DNA of 64,000 bases from Blepharisma japonicum (taxonomy: Eukaryota; Ciliophora; Heterotrichea; Heterotrichida; Blepharismidae): contig CATKHK010000010.1 in the NCBI GenBank assembly GCA_949751835.1, positions 186,001 through 250,000 of the forward strand. The letters are read 5' to 3'. Numbering within the stretch: position 1 is the first letter of the stretch; each line of letters begins with the position of its first letter. Made by a program: the position numbers and the translations under genes. The notes below the pieces were generated by a model that made no database searches, was not told where the DNA came from, and saw only the letters and a list, made by a program, of their open reading frames with translations. This document shows, one piece after another, positions 30,706-40,579 of this stretch.

Positions 30706-31752
30706 ATGGCTGATACACCTGTGATCACAGTTTACGACGCACAAAGCTCAGGAGAAGTCAAGGAAAGCGTTGCCCTCCCAGCAGTTTTCACCGCTCCTAT
30801 CAGGTTAGATATTGTTCGTTTTGTTCACGACAACCTAAACAAGAACCATCGCCAGCCATACGCAGTCTCCCTTTGGGCAGGCCACCAACACTCAGCAGAG
30901 TCCTGGGGTACTGGAAGAGCAGTTTCCAGAATTCCAAGAGTTTCTGGCTCAGGTACAGGCAGAGCCGCTCAAGGTGCTTTCGGCAACATGTGTAGATCAG
31001 GAAGAATGTTCGCTCCAACCAAGATCTGGAGAAGATGGCACAGGAGAGTCAACATTAAGCAAAAGAGACACGCCGTTGCCTCTGCAATTGCTGCTACAGG
31101 AGTTTCTTCTCTTGTTATGGCAAGAGGCCACCAAATTGACAACGTCAATGAAGTCCCATTGGTCTTAGACGGAATTGAGAAAGTTGAAAGAACCAAAGAA
31201 CTCCTTGACATCCTTACCAAATATGGAGCTGGAGACGATTTAGAAAGAGTTGAGAAGAGCGTCCACTTAAGAGCTGGAAAAGGAAAATACAGAAATAGAA
31301 GATACACATTAAAGAAAGGACCTTTGATCATCTACGAAGATAAGAACTGTGCTTTGAGAAGAGCTTACAGAAATATCCCAGGAGTTGATGCAGTATCAGT
31401 ACACGAATTGAACATCCTTAAGCTTGCACCTGGTGGAACCTTAGGAAGATTCGTAATATGGTCTTCAGCAGCATTTAAGCTTCTTGATAACATCTTTGGA
31501 ACTTATTCAACACCTGGAGTTGAAAAGAAAGGATACACCTTACAAAGACATACAATGACTCAAGCAGATGTCTCAGCCATCGCTAAGTCAGACGCTGTCC
31601 AAGGTGTCTTAAGACCAATTAAGATTGATGAAGACGAGCACCACCCTAAGAAGCAAAACCCTTACAGAAGCAAGAGAGCCATGGAGAAACTCAACCCATT
31701 CTTCAAGCTCAAGAAAAGATTTGAAATTCTTAAAAATCGCAGAGGACATTAA
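30706..31752 (+). CDS. RPL4: 60S ribosomal protein L4 (uL4)
   Basis: A 348-residue protein. It contains the long uL4 loop sequence GTGRAVSRIPRVSG, GRAAQGAFGNMCRSGRMFAP and KIWRRWHRRVN, then the globular core with HELNILKLAPGGTLGRFVIW. Both the internal loop that lines the peptide exit tunnel and the eukaryote-type C-terminal extension are present. Its length is typical for protists (human 427, with a longer tail). Every Trp codon is TGG, in contrast with many neighbours. Codons such as AGA, GGA and CTT dominate, suggesting high expression. The start follows CCATAAATAA. Confidence 0.97.
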   Translation: MADTPVITVYDAQSSGEVKESVALPAVFTAPIRLDIVRFVHDNLNKNHRQPYAVSLWAGHQHSAESWGTGRAVSRIPRVSGSGTGRAAQGAFGNMCRSGRMFAPTKIWRRWHRRVNIKQKRHAVASAIAATGVSSLVMARGHQIDNVNEVPLVLDGIEKVERTKELLDILTKYGAGDDLERVEKSVHLRAGKGKYRNRRYTLKKGPLIIYEDKNCALRRAYRNIPGVDAVSVHELNILKLAPGGTLGRFVIWSSAAFKLLDNIFGTYSTPGVEKKGYTLQRHTMTQADVSAIAKSDAVQGVLRPIKIDEDEHHPKKQNPYRSKRAMEKLNPFFKLKKRFEILKNRRGH

Positions 31753-31803
31753 GTAATCTCTTTCATCATAATCTTGCCTTAATATTAGAAAGAATCCAAT
31801 TAT

Positions 31804-32364
31804 TTAAGCTATGACGATTATTCCAGTTCCTTGAACCTTCATTAGGGCTGCACCGATATAGAACCCGAACATTTTCCATTGTTTAGTTTCATAGGCTTGG
31901 ACTGCATCATAAAAGTCTTTATGAAGGTCAACCCCATTTACCAAAATTTGTCCATCATTGAAACTGAAAGTCATAGGATTTTCAAAAATGTTTAGGACGT
32001 GGAACACTCTTGAGGAATCTCTTAAAGAGTCACCACAGTCTGAAAGAACCTTTGGGAGGGAGTTTAGGGCTGCTTTCATTTCTTTAAGAGCTTCTGAGGC
32101 TGAAGCAATTGTGCGGAGCTTGAGAAGGGAAACAGCTTTGGAGAAGCTTTCTTTGATTGCGAGTGTATCTTTGATGCAGTCTTGAATGTCATTGATGTCT
32201 GAGTCAAGAGCAATTCCTTGTAAAACACCTTCGAGGATTAAGAAGATTTCGTCTCCTTCTGAAAGAGGCTTTGGAGCCTGTCTTACAAAATTGGATGAGT
32301 CGCGTGGGAAGTATAATCTTGCAAGTGAGATGCTAAGCAAGCATAATATTAATGCAACTTTCAT
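31804..32364 (-). CDS. Small secreted protein of unknown function
   Basis: A 186-residue protein with a clear signal peptide (MKVALILCLLSISLA). I chose the Met at 32364, preceded by TTTAATAAAT, over an in-frame Met six codons upstream, because it starts the signal peptide directly. The mature part is helical, with two Cys (IQDCIKDT and LSDCGDSL) and a conserved-looking C-terminal block DFYDAVQAYETKQWKMFGFYIG. The layout (signal peptide, Cys-containing helical bundle, terminal G-x3-G helix) recalls the secreted protein at 60714-61346 and others I have seen in ciliates. No function is known to me. It converges on RPL4 with a 51-bp gap. Confidence 0.7.
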   Translation of the reverse strand: MKVALILCLLSISLARLYFPRDSSNFVRQAPKPLSEGDEIFLILEGVLQGIALDSDINDIQDCIKDTLAIKESFSKAVSLLKLRTIASASEALKEMKAALNSLPKVLSDCGDSLRDSSRVFHVLNIFENPMTFSFNDGQILVNGVDLHKDFYDAVQAYETKQWKMFGFYIGAALMKVQGTGIIVIA

Positions 32365-32504
32365 ATTTATTAAATTCAACAAAAATAGATTTCCTCATAA
32401 TTCTTGAGATAGTGTAACTACTGCTAAAAATATGAATTATTTCTATATTTATTATACAATACTACTATCCTTTGTTGAATTTTTTTTAAATTGAAGTTAA
32501 ATAA

Positions 32505-34418
32505 TTAAGATTCTGCTTCCAGCTTTCTTAGATGCGCAATAACTGTATCTTGGATCAAAGCCACTGTTTTCTGCTTAAGATTTTCTGAGAGATAATTATA
32601 CTCATTCAAAATTCTATCACGGTCTTTTGTGGTCTTCATTAAATCTACTTCCAAATCATTAATCTGACTCGCCAAGTTTTCTCTAGTAATTTCCATTTGT
32701 TTTCTTTCAGCAGTCTGCTCTTGTAGAAGGGTTTCAAGCTGCTTCATATGGGTTTCTTTTCTTTCGTTCATTGTTTGGCTAAGCTCATCATTTTCGCCTC
32801 TGGATCTCTCTAAATTGGTATTCAGCATATAAATGTCTCCTCTTAAACTTTCAATTGTAGCATTAGCTTTGGCAAGCTGCCTTTGAAGCTCAGTTCTTTC
32901 TTCTCTAAGCTGTCCTATTGATGATTCTAATGCATTAGCTTGTTCAGAAGCTCTTTTTTCGTTTTGGAGGATTTCGCGTTGCAAGTCTTGGTTCCTTTTG
33001 TTTAAATTTTCTCTTGATTCTTCAATTGATCTCATTCTGATTTCAAGGCCTTTTAATGTGCTGTTAAATTTAGTAGTTTCTTCTTCTCTGATTTTGAAAT
33101 CTTGATCAGTCAGGGCTTCTTGATGGGAAGATTTTAGCTGTGCTATTTGTCCTCTAAGATTTTTAGTTTCACTATCCAGTGCTTCTCTTGCAGCTCTTAA
33201 ATTTCTGATATCTTCTTCTGCTTCCTCTAGCTTATTAGTGTAATCTCTATTAATTTCAAAAACTTCTTGCAAGTGCTCTTTTTTAGCTCTGTCCAAATTA
33301 TTTCTACTGGTTTCTTCCAATTGTTTATAGAGTCTTTCCTGCTGGGTGATTTTTTCATCATAAGCTCTATATCTTTCCATTGCAGAGTTTTGCAATTTTT
33401 GGAACTGTTCTTGGAGATTTTCTAGCTCTTGATTTAAAATTCCTTTTTCATTATTAGATCTGCTTAATTTCGTTTCTAAATCTTGAATGATTCTTCTATC
33501 TTCCATTTCTCGTTTGAAAGATTCCTCTTTTTGTATCATGACTGCTTCTTCGGCCATAGTTCTTTTAGCTTTTTCATTTTCCAGTTCTCCTAAAAAGTCG
33601 TTTCTCATCTCAGTGCTTCTTCTAGCTTCTTGGTCTAATAGTAGCTCTAATTCATTAATTTTTGATTCACTTCTTGCATTGGCTAGTATTTGTGCTTCTA
33701 GTTTTAGGTGGATGTCATCAGAAAAATCTCTGGAAGCTGTCCTTTCCATGCTCCTTGAAAGGCTTTTAGGACTGCTGTATCGTGATCTGCTTAGAGGCTG
33801 ATCTGTTCCTTTTATAGATTGCTCAAGCTGCTGCATAAGCTCTTCTGGAATCTTATTTCCTGATAAATCGAGCGCTTGGATTGCATGTGGCTTTCTTAAA
33901 GCTGATATAATTGCTCTTGCTCCATTTGCACCAATATCATTCCATCTTAAGTCAATTTTTGTAATAGACTTATTGGTTTCTAACAAATCAGCAATATACC
34001 CAGCTCCTTCAGGTCCAATTCTGTTATTTCTTAAATCTAAAGCTTGGACAGACTCATTATAAGCCAGTGCATCAGTTAAAGACTTGAGGCTGTTTCCTAG
34101 GTTATTCCACTCTAGTGATATGTTGCGCACAAAAGTTTGCCCTCTAAGAGCAGAGGCCAAGAGCCTGAGACCTTCACCAGTTATATTGTTACCGCGAAGC
34201 TCCACACTGTGAACTCCAATATTATCTTTCAAAAATTGCGCAACTAAGCCACAACCTTCATCTCCAATAAACGCATCGCCAAGGTTTAAGGATGAGCTTC
34301 CTACCTGCGCTGAAAGTTTGTTTTCGATTTTGCTTAATGAGAGCTCGTTTAAGAAAATCGGTCTATCTGAATCTTGAGATCTTCTTCTATCAGGAGTAGA
34401 GGCGCCGTAACTTGACAT
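32505..34418 (-). CDS. LRRC45: LRRC45-like centrosome/basal-body protein
   Basis: A 637-residue protein. Residues about 25-215 are RNI-type leucine-rich repeats, with ISLEWNNLG, ALDLRNNRIGPEGA, KIDLRWNDIGANGA and ALDLSGNKIPEELMQQLEQ, which follow the LRRC45 order closely (human has SLEWNSLG, DLRNNQIS, DLRWNNVG, DLAGNNIP). A Ser/Arg-rich linker and then an unbroken coiled coil (about 240-630) follow. Family knowledge: LRRC45 forms the proteinaceous linker between centrioles and works at distal appendages in ciliogenesis. In a ciliate it most likely acts at basal bodies. Human LRRC45 is 670 residues, so the length fits. No TGA codon is used. Confidence 0.85.
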   Translation of the reverse strand: MSSYGASTPDRRRSQDSDRPIFLNELSLSKIENKLSAQVGSSSLNLGDAFIGDEGCGLVAQFLKDNIGVHSVELRGNNITGEGLRLLASALRGQTFVRNISLEWNNLGNSLKSLTDALAYNESVQALDLRNNRIGPEGAGYIADLLETNKSITKIDLRWNDIGANGARAIISALRKPHAIQALDLSGNKIPEELMQQLEQSIKGTDQPLSRSRYSSPKSLSRSMERTASRDFSDDIHLKLEAQILANARSESKINELELLLDQEARRSTEMRNDFLGELENEKAKRTMAEEAVMIQKEESFKREMEDRRIIQDLETKLSRSNNEKGILNQELENLQEQFQKLQNSAMERYRAYDEKITQQERLYKQLEETSRNNLDRAKKEHLQEVFEINRDYTNKLEEAEEDIRNLRAAREALDSETKNLRGQIAQLKSSHQEALTDQDFKIREEETTKFNSTLKGLEIRMRSIEESRENLNKRNQDLQREILQNEKRASEQANALESSIGQLREERTELQRQLAKANATIESLRGDIYMLNTNLERSRGENDELSQTMNERKETHMKQLETLLQEQTAERKQMEITRENLASQINDLEVDLMKTTKDRDRILNEYNYLSENLKQKTVALIQDTVIAHLRKLEAES

Positions 34419-35610
34419 CCAATAAATATTATGGAACTTTTTAAATGAATTTTGGAATAAAATAAAATATTTAAGTCAAGGAAAGAGAAAGAATAGATTG
34501 CGATGATGAAAAAAAGAAAAATAATAAGAGTATTTAAAAACTTAAAAATCAAATATAATTTAGCTTCAGCAATTTAAGAAGCAAATTTTTTTTATTAAAA
34601 CTCTAAATCTGGAATCAGTTAATAATTTTTTTAACTACCAAAAGATTGCAAGTTCTTAAATTTATTTAACTATAAAGGTCTATAAATATTTAAACCTGAT
34701 TCGGCTATTTGCTTACTTTGAGAACTATGCTAGGCAATCTCTGCTACAGTCTCATTTTATTGAGAGTAATTGTACATTTTTCAAATTCTTTGCTCTTAAA
34801 AAATCAATTAATTACTTAAAATATCAATAATATTTCTGAATATCAAGGCTATGTTTTGGCTAATAATCGTTCATTGCATGACTCAATTATTTGGGCTTAA
34901 TCATATTAGCTGTTTAGTTTAAATATATTCTACCGATTTTATTTTAGCATCATTTGATTTTGGTTTGTTTGAAGCTGGACGAGCGAAAGACAAAGGTTAC
35001 CGCGGCCATCGCTTCACTTTTTATTTTTTGTCAGCTGTAGATTTTCAAGCTAAAGAGCTTGAAAAGTTCCAATGACAATTAAGTGTATTCAATAAATAAT
35101 TCCAATTCGCCATTAATTATTTATTATACAATAAAAATGAATAAAATTTTTCAATTGTTTGCAATGCTATAATAAACTTCTAATTTTAATTAAATGTACA
35201 AAATTTTTATTATATTCCGAAATAGTTATTAAAAAAAGTAATTGGCTATTTTCTGACATTTATTACAATAAATTTAAATAATAAAATTAAATTTTACGGC
35301 AAAACATGATTCCACAAAAATAATAGAAAAATTATGCCATGTCTGGATGTCCATTCTTCACTCTTGTTCCCTCAAAGGGAACAATAAAGTCTCCTTTTGC
35401 AATTAATAAAACACATAGAGTCGATGACCCTAACTGTTTTCAATCACTCAAGATTATTCCAAGCCTTATATTCTCCTTATATTGATGCATTCGCTCGTTA
35501 CAAACCAGAAAATTCCCTTGTTTCTTCAACCTTCCTTTTATCTTCAAGATTATTTATTCCATCACACCTTTATATCTAGACACAGGAAAACAGAATTTAC
35601 AAATAAAGCG
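34419..35610. other. 1.2-kb spacer with a GC-rich spot and a strong hairpin
   Basis: Mostly AT-rich. The exception is 34975-35066, described separately. No ORF of support lies here. It separates the LRRC45-like gene from a TPR pseudogene. Confidence 0.45.
34975..35066. ncRNA. Possible structured RNA: GC-rich spot plus perfect 10-bp hairpin
   Basis: TTTTCAAGCT (35042-35051), loop AAAG, then AGCTTGAAAA (35056-35065) forms a perfect 10-bp stem. Some 40 bp before it lies an unusually GC-rich run containing GGTTACCGCGGCC, flanked by GAGCGA and TCGCTT, which can also pair. I could not match this to snRNA, SRP, RNase P, telomerase RNA or tRNA patterns. It could equally be a regulatory site. Low confidence. 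Confidence 0.2.
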
Positions 35611-36719
35611 ATGATCGCTAATGAGCTTCAAGAATCAGGAAATAAAAACTTCCATAAAGGCCACTATTTTAAAGCATTTTTATGTTATGACTATTGCTTA
35701 GGACTATTTTCGTGGATTGAGATGGAAAGTCAAGAAGATGATGAAAATTTGAAAATCATCCAAAATCCAGAGCATGACGAATTAAATGAAAGATCAAAAA
35801 TTGGCATGATTTCACAGGCTTTATTGAATATGGCTGCTGCACTGATAAAATTAAGGAATTTTAAAGAAGCCCTAGATGTTTTAAAAGAAGCCATTTTAGT
35901 TAGACTGAAAAATCAAAAAAAATGGAATGAGAGCTATATGCCGAGCTGCAAATAAAGAATCTGATGTTTCCGCTTTAGAGTTGGCACTTGATGATGCCAA
36001 TAAAACTGCTGGGAATTTTGCAGAATACCGAACTGTAATACAAGAAAAATATCAAGAAGAATGTCAGTTTTACAAAAAATTTTTCAAAAATGTTAAAGAA
36101 GACTCAGGGACCCGGCCAAATATAGACTATGAGTTTGAGCATACAGTAATAAATAAGCTTAAATGCAAATATCAAAATATGTGAATAGATTATAGAGAAT
36201 CTGATATATTAGGAAAAGTAGAAGATGAACACAGAGAGGAGGTGAAAGTTTGTTCAAAAAATGAATTGAATTTCGAATCTCTCTTTAAATAGTTCAAGTG
36301 TTCTGATGACAAAGCATGCAGGTGCATTTGGGCTTGATATTTCTGATATTTCTATTGATATAGCTTGAGCATCAGCATTGATTATTCAAGCCCCTAATCC
36401 ACCAGCAAGTGGGGAGATTGCTAAATCTCTACAGTCAATTCTAAATTTGGCAAATCTACAGGATAATGCAGATTTGTAGCTGGAGTGTCTTAGCAATCTA
36501 CGTGAAGCTGAAGGCTTAAGCAATTCATGTGGATGCTCAAACTATAATGCTTTTGAAGGGGTGAAAAGACTTGAGATCGTAAAATCATTTAAAGAGGGGA
36601 AATACAACCAGTGGCTTCTATATCAAAGTATCCAAGAAACAATGGAAGAATTTGAAGAAACACTAAAAAAGAAGAAATTGAAGAAGATGAAGGTTGGTTT
36701 ACCTGGGAAAAAGGTTTAA
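35611..36719 (+). pseudogene. Decayed TPR-containing gene
   Basis: Begins with a good frame at 35611 (MIANELQESGNKNFHKGHYF; a TPR unit, then MAAALIKLRNFKEALDVLKE). The frame shifts at or before a run of eight A at about 35919-35926 and carries on with ICRAANKESDVSALELALDD. TAG stops interrupt at about 36291 and 36478, and further frame changes occur near 36305 and at a poly-A run near 36665. The last frame ends EEIEEDEGWFTWEKG. The layout (TPRs, then acidic Trp-rich tail) is like TPR co-chaperones. No GT..AG interval of 15-16 nt repairs the breaks, so I call it a host pseudogene with at least two stops and three shifts. Assembly indels at homopolymers could explain some of them. Confidence 0.65.
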
Positions 36720-36846
36720 TTATGTTCCTCATTTGTGCAATACTGATTTATATTTTTCAACCTCAAGCAAATCTATAACTAGATTTAGCAATAACTTCTC
36801 GTGTTTTATTTATCAATTTATTATATATAAGCCATGTCATAAATAA

Positions 36847-38247
36847 ATGCTGGAGATCATATTCGTTTTGATATCTGTAGTCTCTTCTAAAATCTTGATT
36901 AATAGTCCCGATGATCTCCGTAGGGAGTTTCAAGAAAAATATCCAAATATTCCAATCCCATCATCTAGAGCTAACTTTGGAACTCCACCTATAGGATCTC
37001 TCATCACAGGAAGAGTTTTTGTCCCAAAAAGCGAATCTGAAAAAAGAGGATGCGGCCCACTAAGCCCTATAAGCTGGGTAGATCCAGACCCCTCTCACAC
37101 ACCGATTTTATTACTCGAACGTGGTGGATGCAGCTTTATCTCCAAAGTCAGAAATGCACAAAATATTGGAGCCTCAGCTGTTTTAGTAGTAGATAATATT
37201 GATGAGGATGTTACAAAGCACGCTATAATTGATGATGGAACTGGAGGAAACATATATATTCCCTCTCTTTTGATCAAAAAAGATGATGGTGAAATTATTA
37301 GAAGTAAAATAGTTGAGAATCACGGGAAAAATAGCAATACTAATTTTGTGTCTATTACTATTTCATTTGAAGTGCTAAATCCTGATGATCGAGTCGAATA
37401 TGAGATTTGGATGTCAAGTGAAAATGAGAAAGTAAGAAGCTTTTTACATGATTTTGCTCCATATGCAAAGCAATTTGATGAAGATATGGTACAATTTACC
37501 CCGCATTACGTACTTTGGCACTGCTCTGTATGCAAAGTTCATAATTGAACTGATGATAATGAAGACTGCGTGAGTGGAGGTAGATACTGTGCACCTGATC
37601 CTGACTATGATGGCCCAAGGAACGGAAGGGATATTGTATTGGAAGATTTAAGACAGATATGTATAAGCAAAATAGCCCGACAAGATAGAAACCAAAAACT
37701 CTGGTGGAATTATGTTAAAGCTTTTAATGAAACTTGCTCGAATGATGATTTTAAAAAAAAATGCTCAGAGAAAGCTATGAAATTAGCAAAAATTGACCCA
37801 GAAGATGTTGATGAATGTGTGGAAAAGAGCTTTGAAAAGAATGACCGAACACTTGATAATGAGGTTCTGAAAAATGAAAAAGAAAAGTTTGCTCGAGCAG
37901 GATTCTTTTTTTACCCAACTGTTGTAATAAATAACCAAACTTACAAAGGTGACTTGAAACCTGAATACATAATGACCACACTTTGCGAAGGTTTCAAGGA
38001 TGAGCCCAAGGTGTGCAAAGATTTTAGACTGGGAAATAAAACTGATAATAATAAATCTCAAGGGGCTGGAATTAAAGTCTCTACTTTGATCCTTATCGTC
38101 ATATTTTCAGCTGTTGTGCTTGGAGTGATCTTGTTCTTCTATAGGAGATGGATTAGGAGCGAGCTTAACTATGAAATGAAGTTACAGGTAAACTCAGCTG
38201 TGAATCAATACATTGCTTTGAGTGAGAGAAATGTCCAGAGAAATTAA
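36847..38247 (+). CDS. Vacuolar sorting receptor-like membrane protein
   Basis: A 466-residue type I membrane protein, read through TGA at 37546-37548 as Trp. The order is a signal peptide (residues 1-14), a PA domain (about 25-165, with LLLERGGCSFISKVRNAQ and IYIPSLLI), a Cys-rich lumenal region (WHCSVCKVHNW, YCAPDPDYDG, RQICISKIA, LWWNYVKAF, YPTVVINNQTYKGDL), one transmembrane helix (about 410-432) and a short cytosolic tail. This matches plant vacuolar sorting receptors (VSR/BP80) in order and motifs. The tail block LQVNSAVNQYIAL resembles the plant tail with YMPL, so YIAL is a likely adaptor-binding YxxPhi signal. Role: sorting cargo from Golgi to lytic vacuoles. It lacks the plant EGF repeats. 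Confidence 0.9.
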
Positions 38248-38285
38248 GTAAATATTTTTTAAAAAATCTTAATTTTAATCAAGGA

Positions 38286-39560
38286 TTAGTTATAGACCAT
38301 ATACTTATTCGTCGCTGAAAACTTGGCATATCCCTTGATCACTTTTTCGATGGCATCTAATAAATCTTTTTCTGAAATACTCTTTCTTCTTTGTCTTATT
38401 GCAAACATACCAGCTTCTGTGCATACAGATCTGATGTCAGCTCCTGTTGTGTTTGGACAAAGTCTTGAAAGCAGTTCAAACCTGATGCCTTTGTCCATAT
38501 TCATAATTTTCGCATTAATTTTGAAAATTTGTGCCCTTCCTTCCAGATCTGGCAACCCAAACTCAATTTTTCTATCCAATCTTCCAGGTCTAAGCAAAGC
38601 AGGGTCGAGGGTATCAGGTCTATTTGTTGCCATTAGGACTTTGACGTTTCCTCTATTATCAAATCCATCTAATTGATTGACAATTTCTAGCATAGTCCTT
38701 TGCACTTCGCTGTCACCTCCATGGCCATCATCAAATCTGGCCCCACCTACAGCGTCAACTTCATCAATAAAGACAATACAAGCCTTCTTACTTTTAGCCA
38801 TTTGGAAAATTTCTCTGACCATTCTTGCTCCTTCTCCTACGTATCTTTGAACCAACTCACTGCCAATAACTCTTATAAAGCAAGCATCAGTCCTATTCGC
38901 AACCGCTCTTGCAGCAAGGGTTTTTCCAGTGCCTGGTGGACCATATAGTAAAACTCCTTTAGGCGGGTCAATACCTAGGTTGATAAATTTTTCAGGGTGT
39001 AGCAGTGGCATTTCGACGACTTCTCTGAGCCTTTCAATCTGTTCTTTGCAGCCTCCAAGGTCATTATAAGTTACATCAGGTTTTTCTTCTAAAGTCATCA
39101 TAGTGACAGTAGGGTCTATTTTTGGAGGAAGAGGAATTTGAATGAAATATTTGGTTCTATCAACACCAACTCGCATCCCTTCTTCTATATCAGTGGCAGC
39201 CACTTTTTCGCCGAGCCCTACAACGAATTTGGCAAGCTGCTTAATAGAGATCATATATTTAGCTTCATTTGTCCCAGGATTGATAATTTTTGTGCATCTC
39301 GCAACTTGAAGAGGCTGTTCCATCTGCATGATCATTTTGTCTCCTTCTAAATCCCAATAAGAAGGCTGAGAAAGGCCGGTGTCTGATTCTTTTACACCAG
39401 TGGTAGCTGCAATTTCTTTAAGCTTGGTACTGATATCGGCTTCAATTGTTTGAATAACTTTAGCATAAGGACCAGAGCCGTATCTCATCATAAGACTGAT
39501 ATCAGCTTCGTCGAGAGGCTTAATGGGTTTACTTTCTTCATTCTTCTTATCGTCAGACAT
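38286..39560 (-). CDS. RPT1: 26S proteasome regulatory ATPase Rpt1 (PSMC2)
   Basis: A 424-residue AAA ATPase. It has an N-terminal helix and OB-like region ([16 protein letters not shown]), then [18 protein letters not shown], Walker A GPPGTGKT (about residue 206), the pore-loop [13 protein letters not shown], Walker [16 protein letters not shown], arginine fingers LRPGRLDRK and the C-terminal [12 protein letters not shown] that matches human Rpt1 (KFSATPRYMTYN). Family knowledge: Rpt1 is one of six ATPases that unfold substrates for the 20S core. It converges on the VSR gene with a 38-bp gap. The start follows GTTATAATAAA. All Trp codons are TGG. Confidence 0.97.
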   Translation of the reverse strand: MSDDKKNEESKPIKPLDEADISLMMRYGSGPYAKVIQTIEADISTKLKEIAATTGVKESDTGLSQPSYWDLEGDKMIMQMEQPLQVARCTKIINPGTNEAKYMISIKQLAKFVVGLGEKVAATDIEEGMRVGVDRTKYFIQIPLPPKIDPTVTMMTLEEKPDVTYNDLGGCKEQIERLREVVEMPLLHPEKFINLGIDPPKGVLLYGPPGTGKTLAARAVANRTDACFIRVIGSELVQRYVGEGARMVREIFQMAKSKKACIVFIDEVDAVGGARFDDGHGGDSEVQRTMLEIVNQLDGFDNRGNVKVLMATNRPDTLDPALLRPGRLDRKIEFGLPDLEGRAQIFKINAKIMNMDKGIRFELLSRLCPNTTGADIRSVCTEAGMFAIRQRRKSISEKDLLDAIEKVIKGYAKFSATNKYMVYN

Positions 39561-39607
39561 TTTATTATAACTATTTAATAATGATTTTCATAAGAAATCT
39601 TTGTTAT

Positions 39608-40354
39608 TTAAGCTTTCTTCTCTTCTGTCTTTTGAGCATGAGCTTGAGCCTCAGCCACATGTCTTTCGTGTAAGACATTGTTCAAAAGAACGTTGTATTT
39701 CTTTGCAGCCTCTTTAGCTCTCTGCCATCTTTCCTTCTTCTGGGCCTTTTCTTTGGTCTTTCTTCTTAGTCTTTCAGCTGTGATGAGTCTTTGGATTTTA
39801 GGAGCTTTGAAGTAAGGCTTTTTTCCTTCTCTTTTGATTTCTCTTTTAACGACGTATTTTCTTACATCGTCTCTTTCTTCAGCTTTTACAGCCTTCCTAT
39901 CAACTCCTTTGTCCAAAGCAAACAATTTTCTGATTCTGGAAGCTCTCTTAGGGCCAAGTCTTCTAGGGATTGGGTTATCTGTGATGCCAGGGAGCTCGCC
40001 AGGACCTTTCTTGGAGACGACTAAGTGGAGGACAGCGATATCGTGACCAACAATGCAGCCTCTGACTGATTTGCGCTTCCTTTCACCCTTTTTGCGAGGA
40101 CGGTAGTTGCTGTGGCCTGCTGAAAGCAGCAAGCGGACTCTCTTGTTTTCAAGAACTCCTTGTTTCATTGAAAAACCTTGTTTGTCGTTGCCACCTGCAA
40201 TGCGGAAGATGTAACCTTTGAACTCCTCTCCTAAGGCTTCTCCATCGATTTCTTGTCCCATTCTACGATCAAAAAAGAGTCTGACTTTGCGCTCATCGTC
40301 GATATCGATACATTTTTGCTGTCCTGTTTCAGGGAAAGAGATGTTAAACTTCAT
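39608..40354 (-). CDS. RPS6: 40S ribosomal protein S6 (eS6)
   Basis: A 248-residue protein beginning [20 protein letters not shown] and continuing with the core [63 protein letters not shown] and [10 protein letters not shown]. The C-terminal 60 residues are a basic and acidic helix ending [11 protein letters not shown]. They contain no Ser, so the RRRLSSLR cluster phosphorylated by S6 kinase in animals and yeast is absent. Its length is similar to the human protein (249). The start has TTATAATAG about 14 nt upstream. Only 47 bp separate it from the Rpt1 gene on the same strand. Confidence 0.97.
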   Translation of the reverse strand: MKFNISFPETGQQKCIDIDDERKVRLFFDRRMGQEIDGEALGEEFKGYIFRIAGGNDKQGFSMKQGVLENKRVRLLLSAGHSNYRPRKKGERKRKSVRGCIVGHDIAVLHLVVSKKGPGELPGITDNPIPRRLGPKRASRIRKLFALDKGVDRKAVKAEERDDVRKYVVKREIKREGKKPYFKAPKIQRLITAERLRRKTKEKAQKKERWQRAKEAAKKYNVLLNNVLHERHVAEAQAHAQKTEEKKA

Positions 40355-40579
40355 CTTTCAACCACTCTATTATAAGCATAGGAAAATGGCTTAAAATGAA
40401 CAAAAGACCATATTTAGCACTGATTCAGCCCTGATGATTTGTAAGTTTTTATGAGAAAAATGTGAAAGAAAAGCTATTTATAGTAAGATATAAAGATTTT
40501 TAATAGTAAATATTTCTTGCTAATCTTGCTAAAATAAGCCAGATTGACTTGAAATTGTAAATATTCCTACTTATAATAA

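Noticed and set aside
34990-35010. ATCGCTTC resembling the 5' end of U2 snRNA
   Set aside because: Similarity stops after eight bases; the following U2 sequence and branch-site recognition region are absent.
35880-35960. An intron to explain the frame change in the TPR gene
   Set aside because: A 16-nt GT..AG intron would be needed; the only frame-fitting interval is 22 nt with poor borders, while a run of eight A offers a simpler indel explanation.
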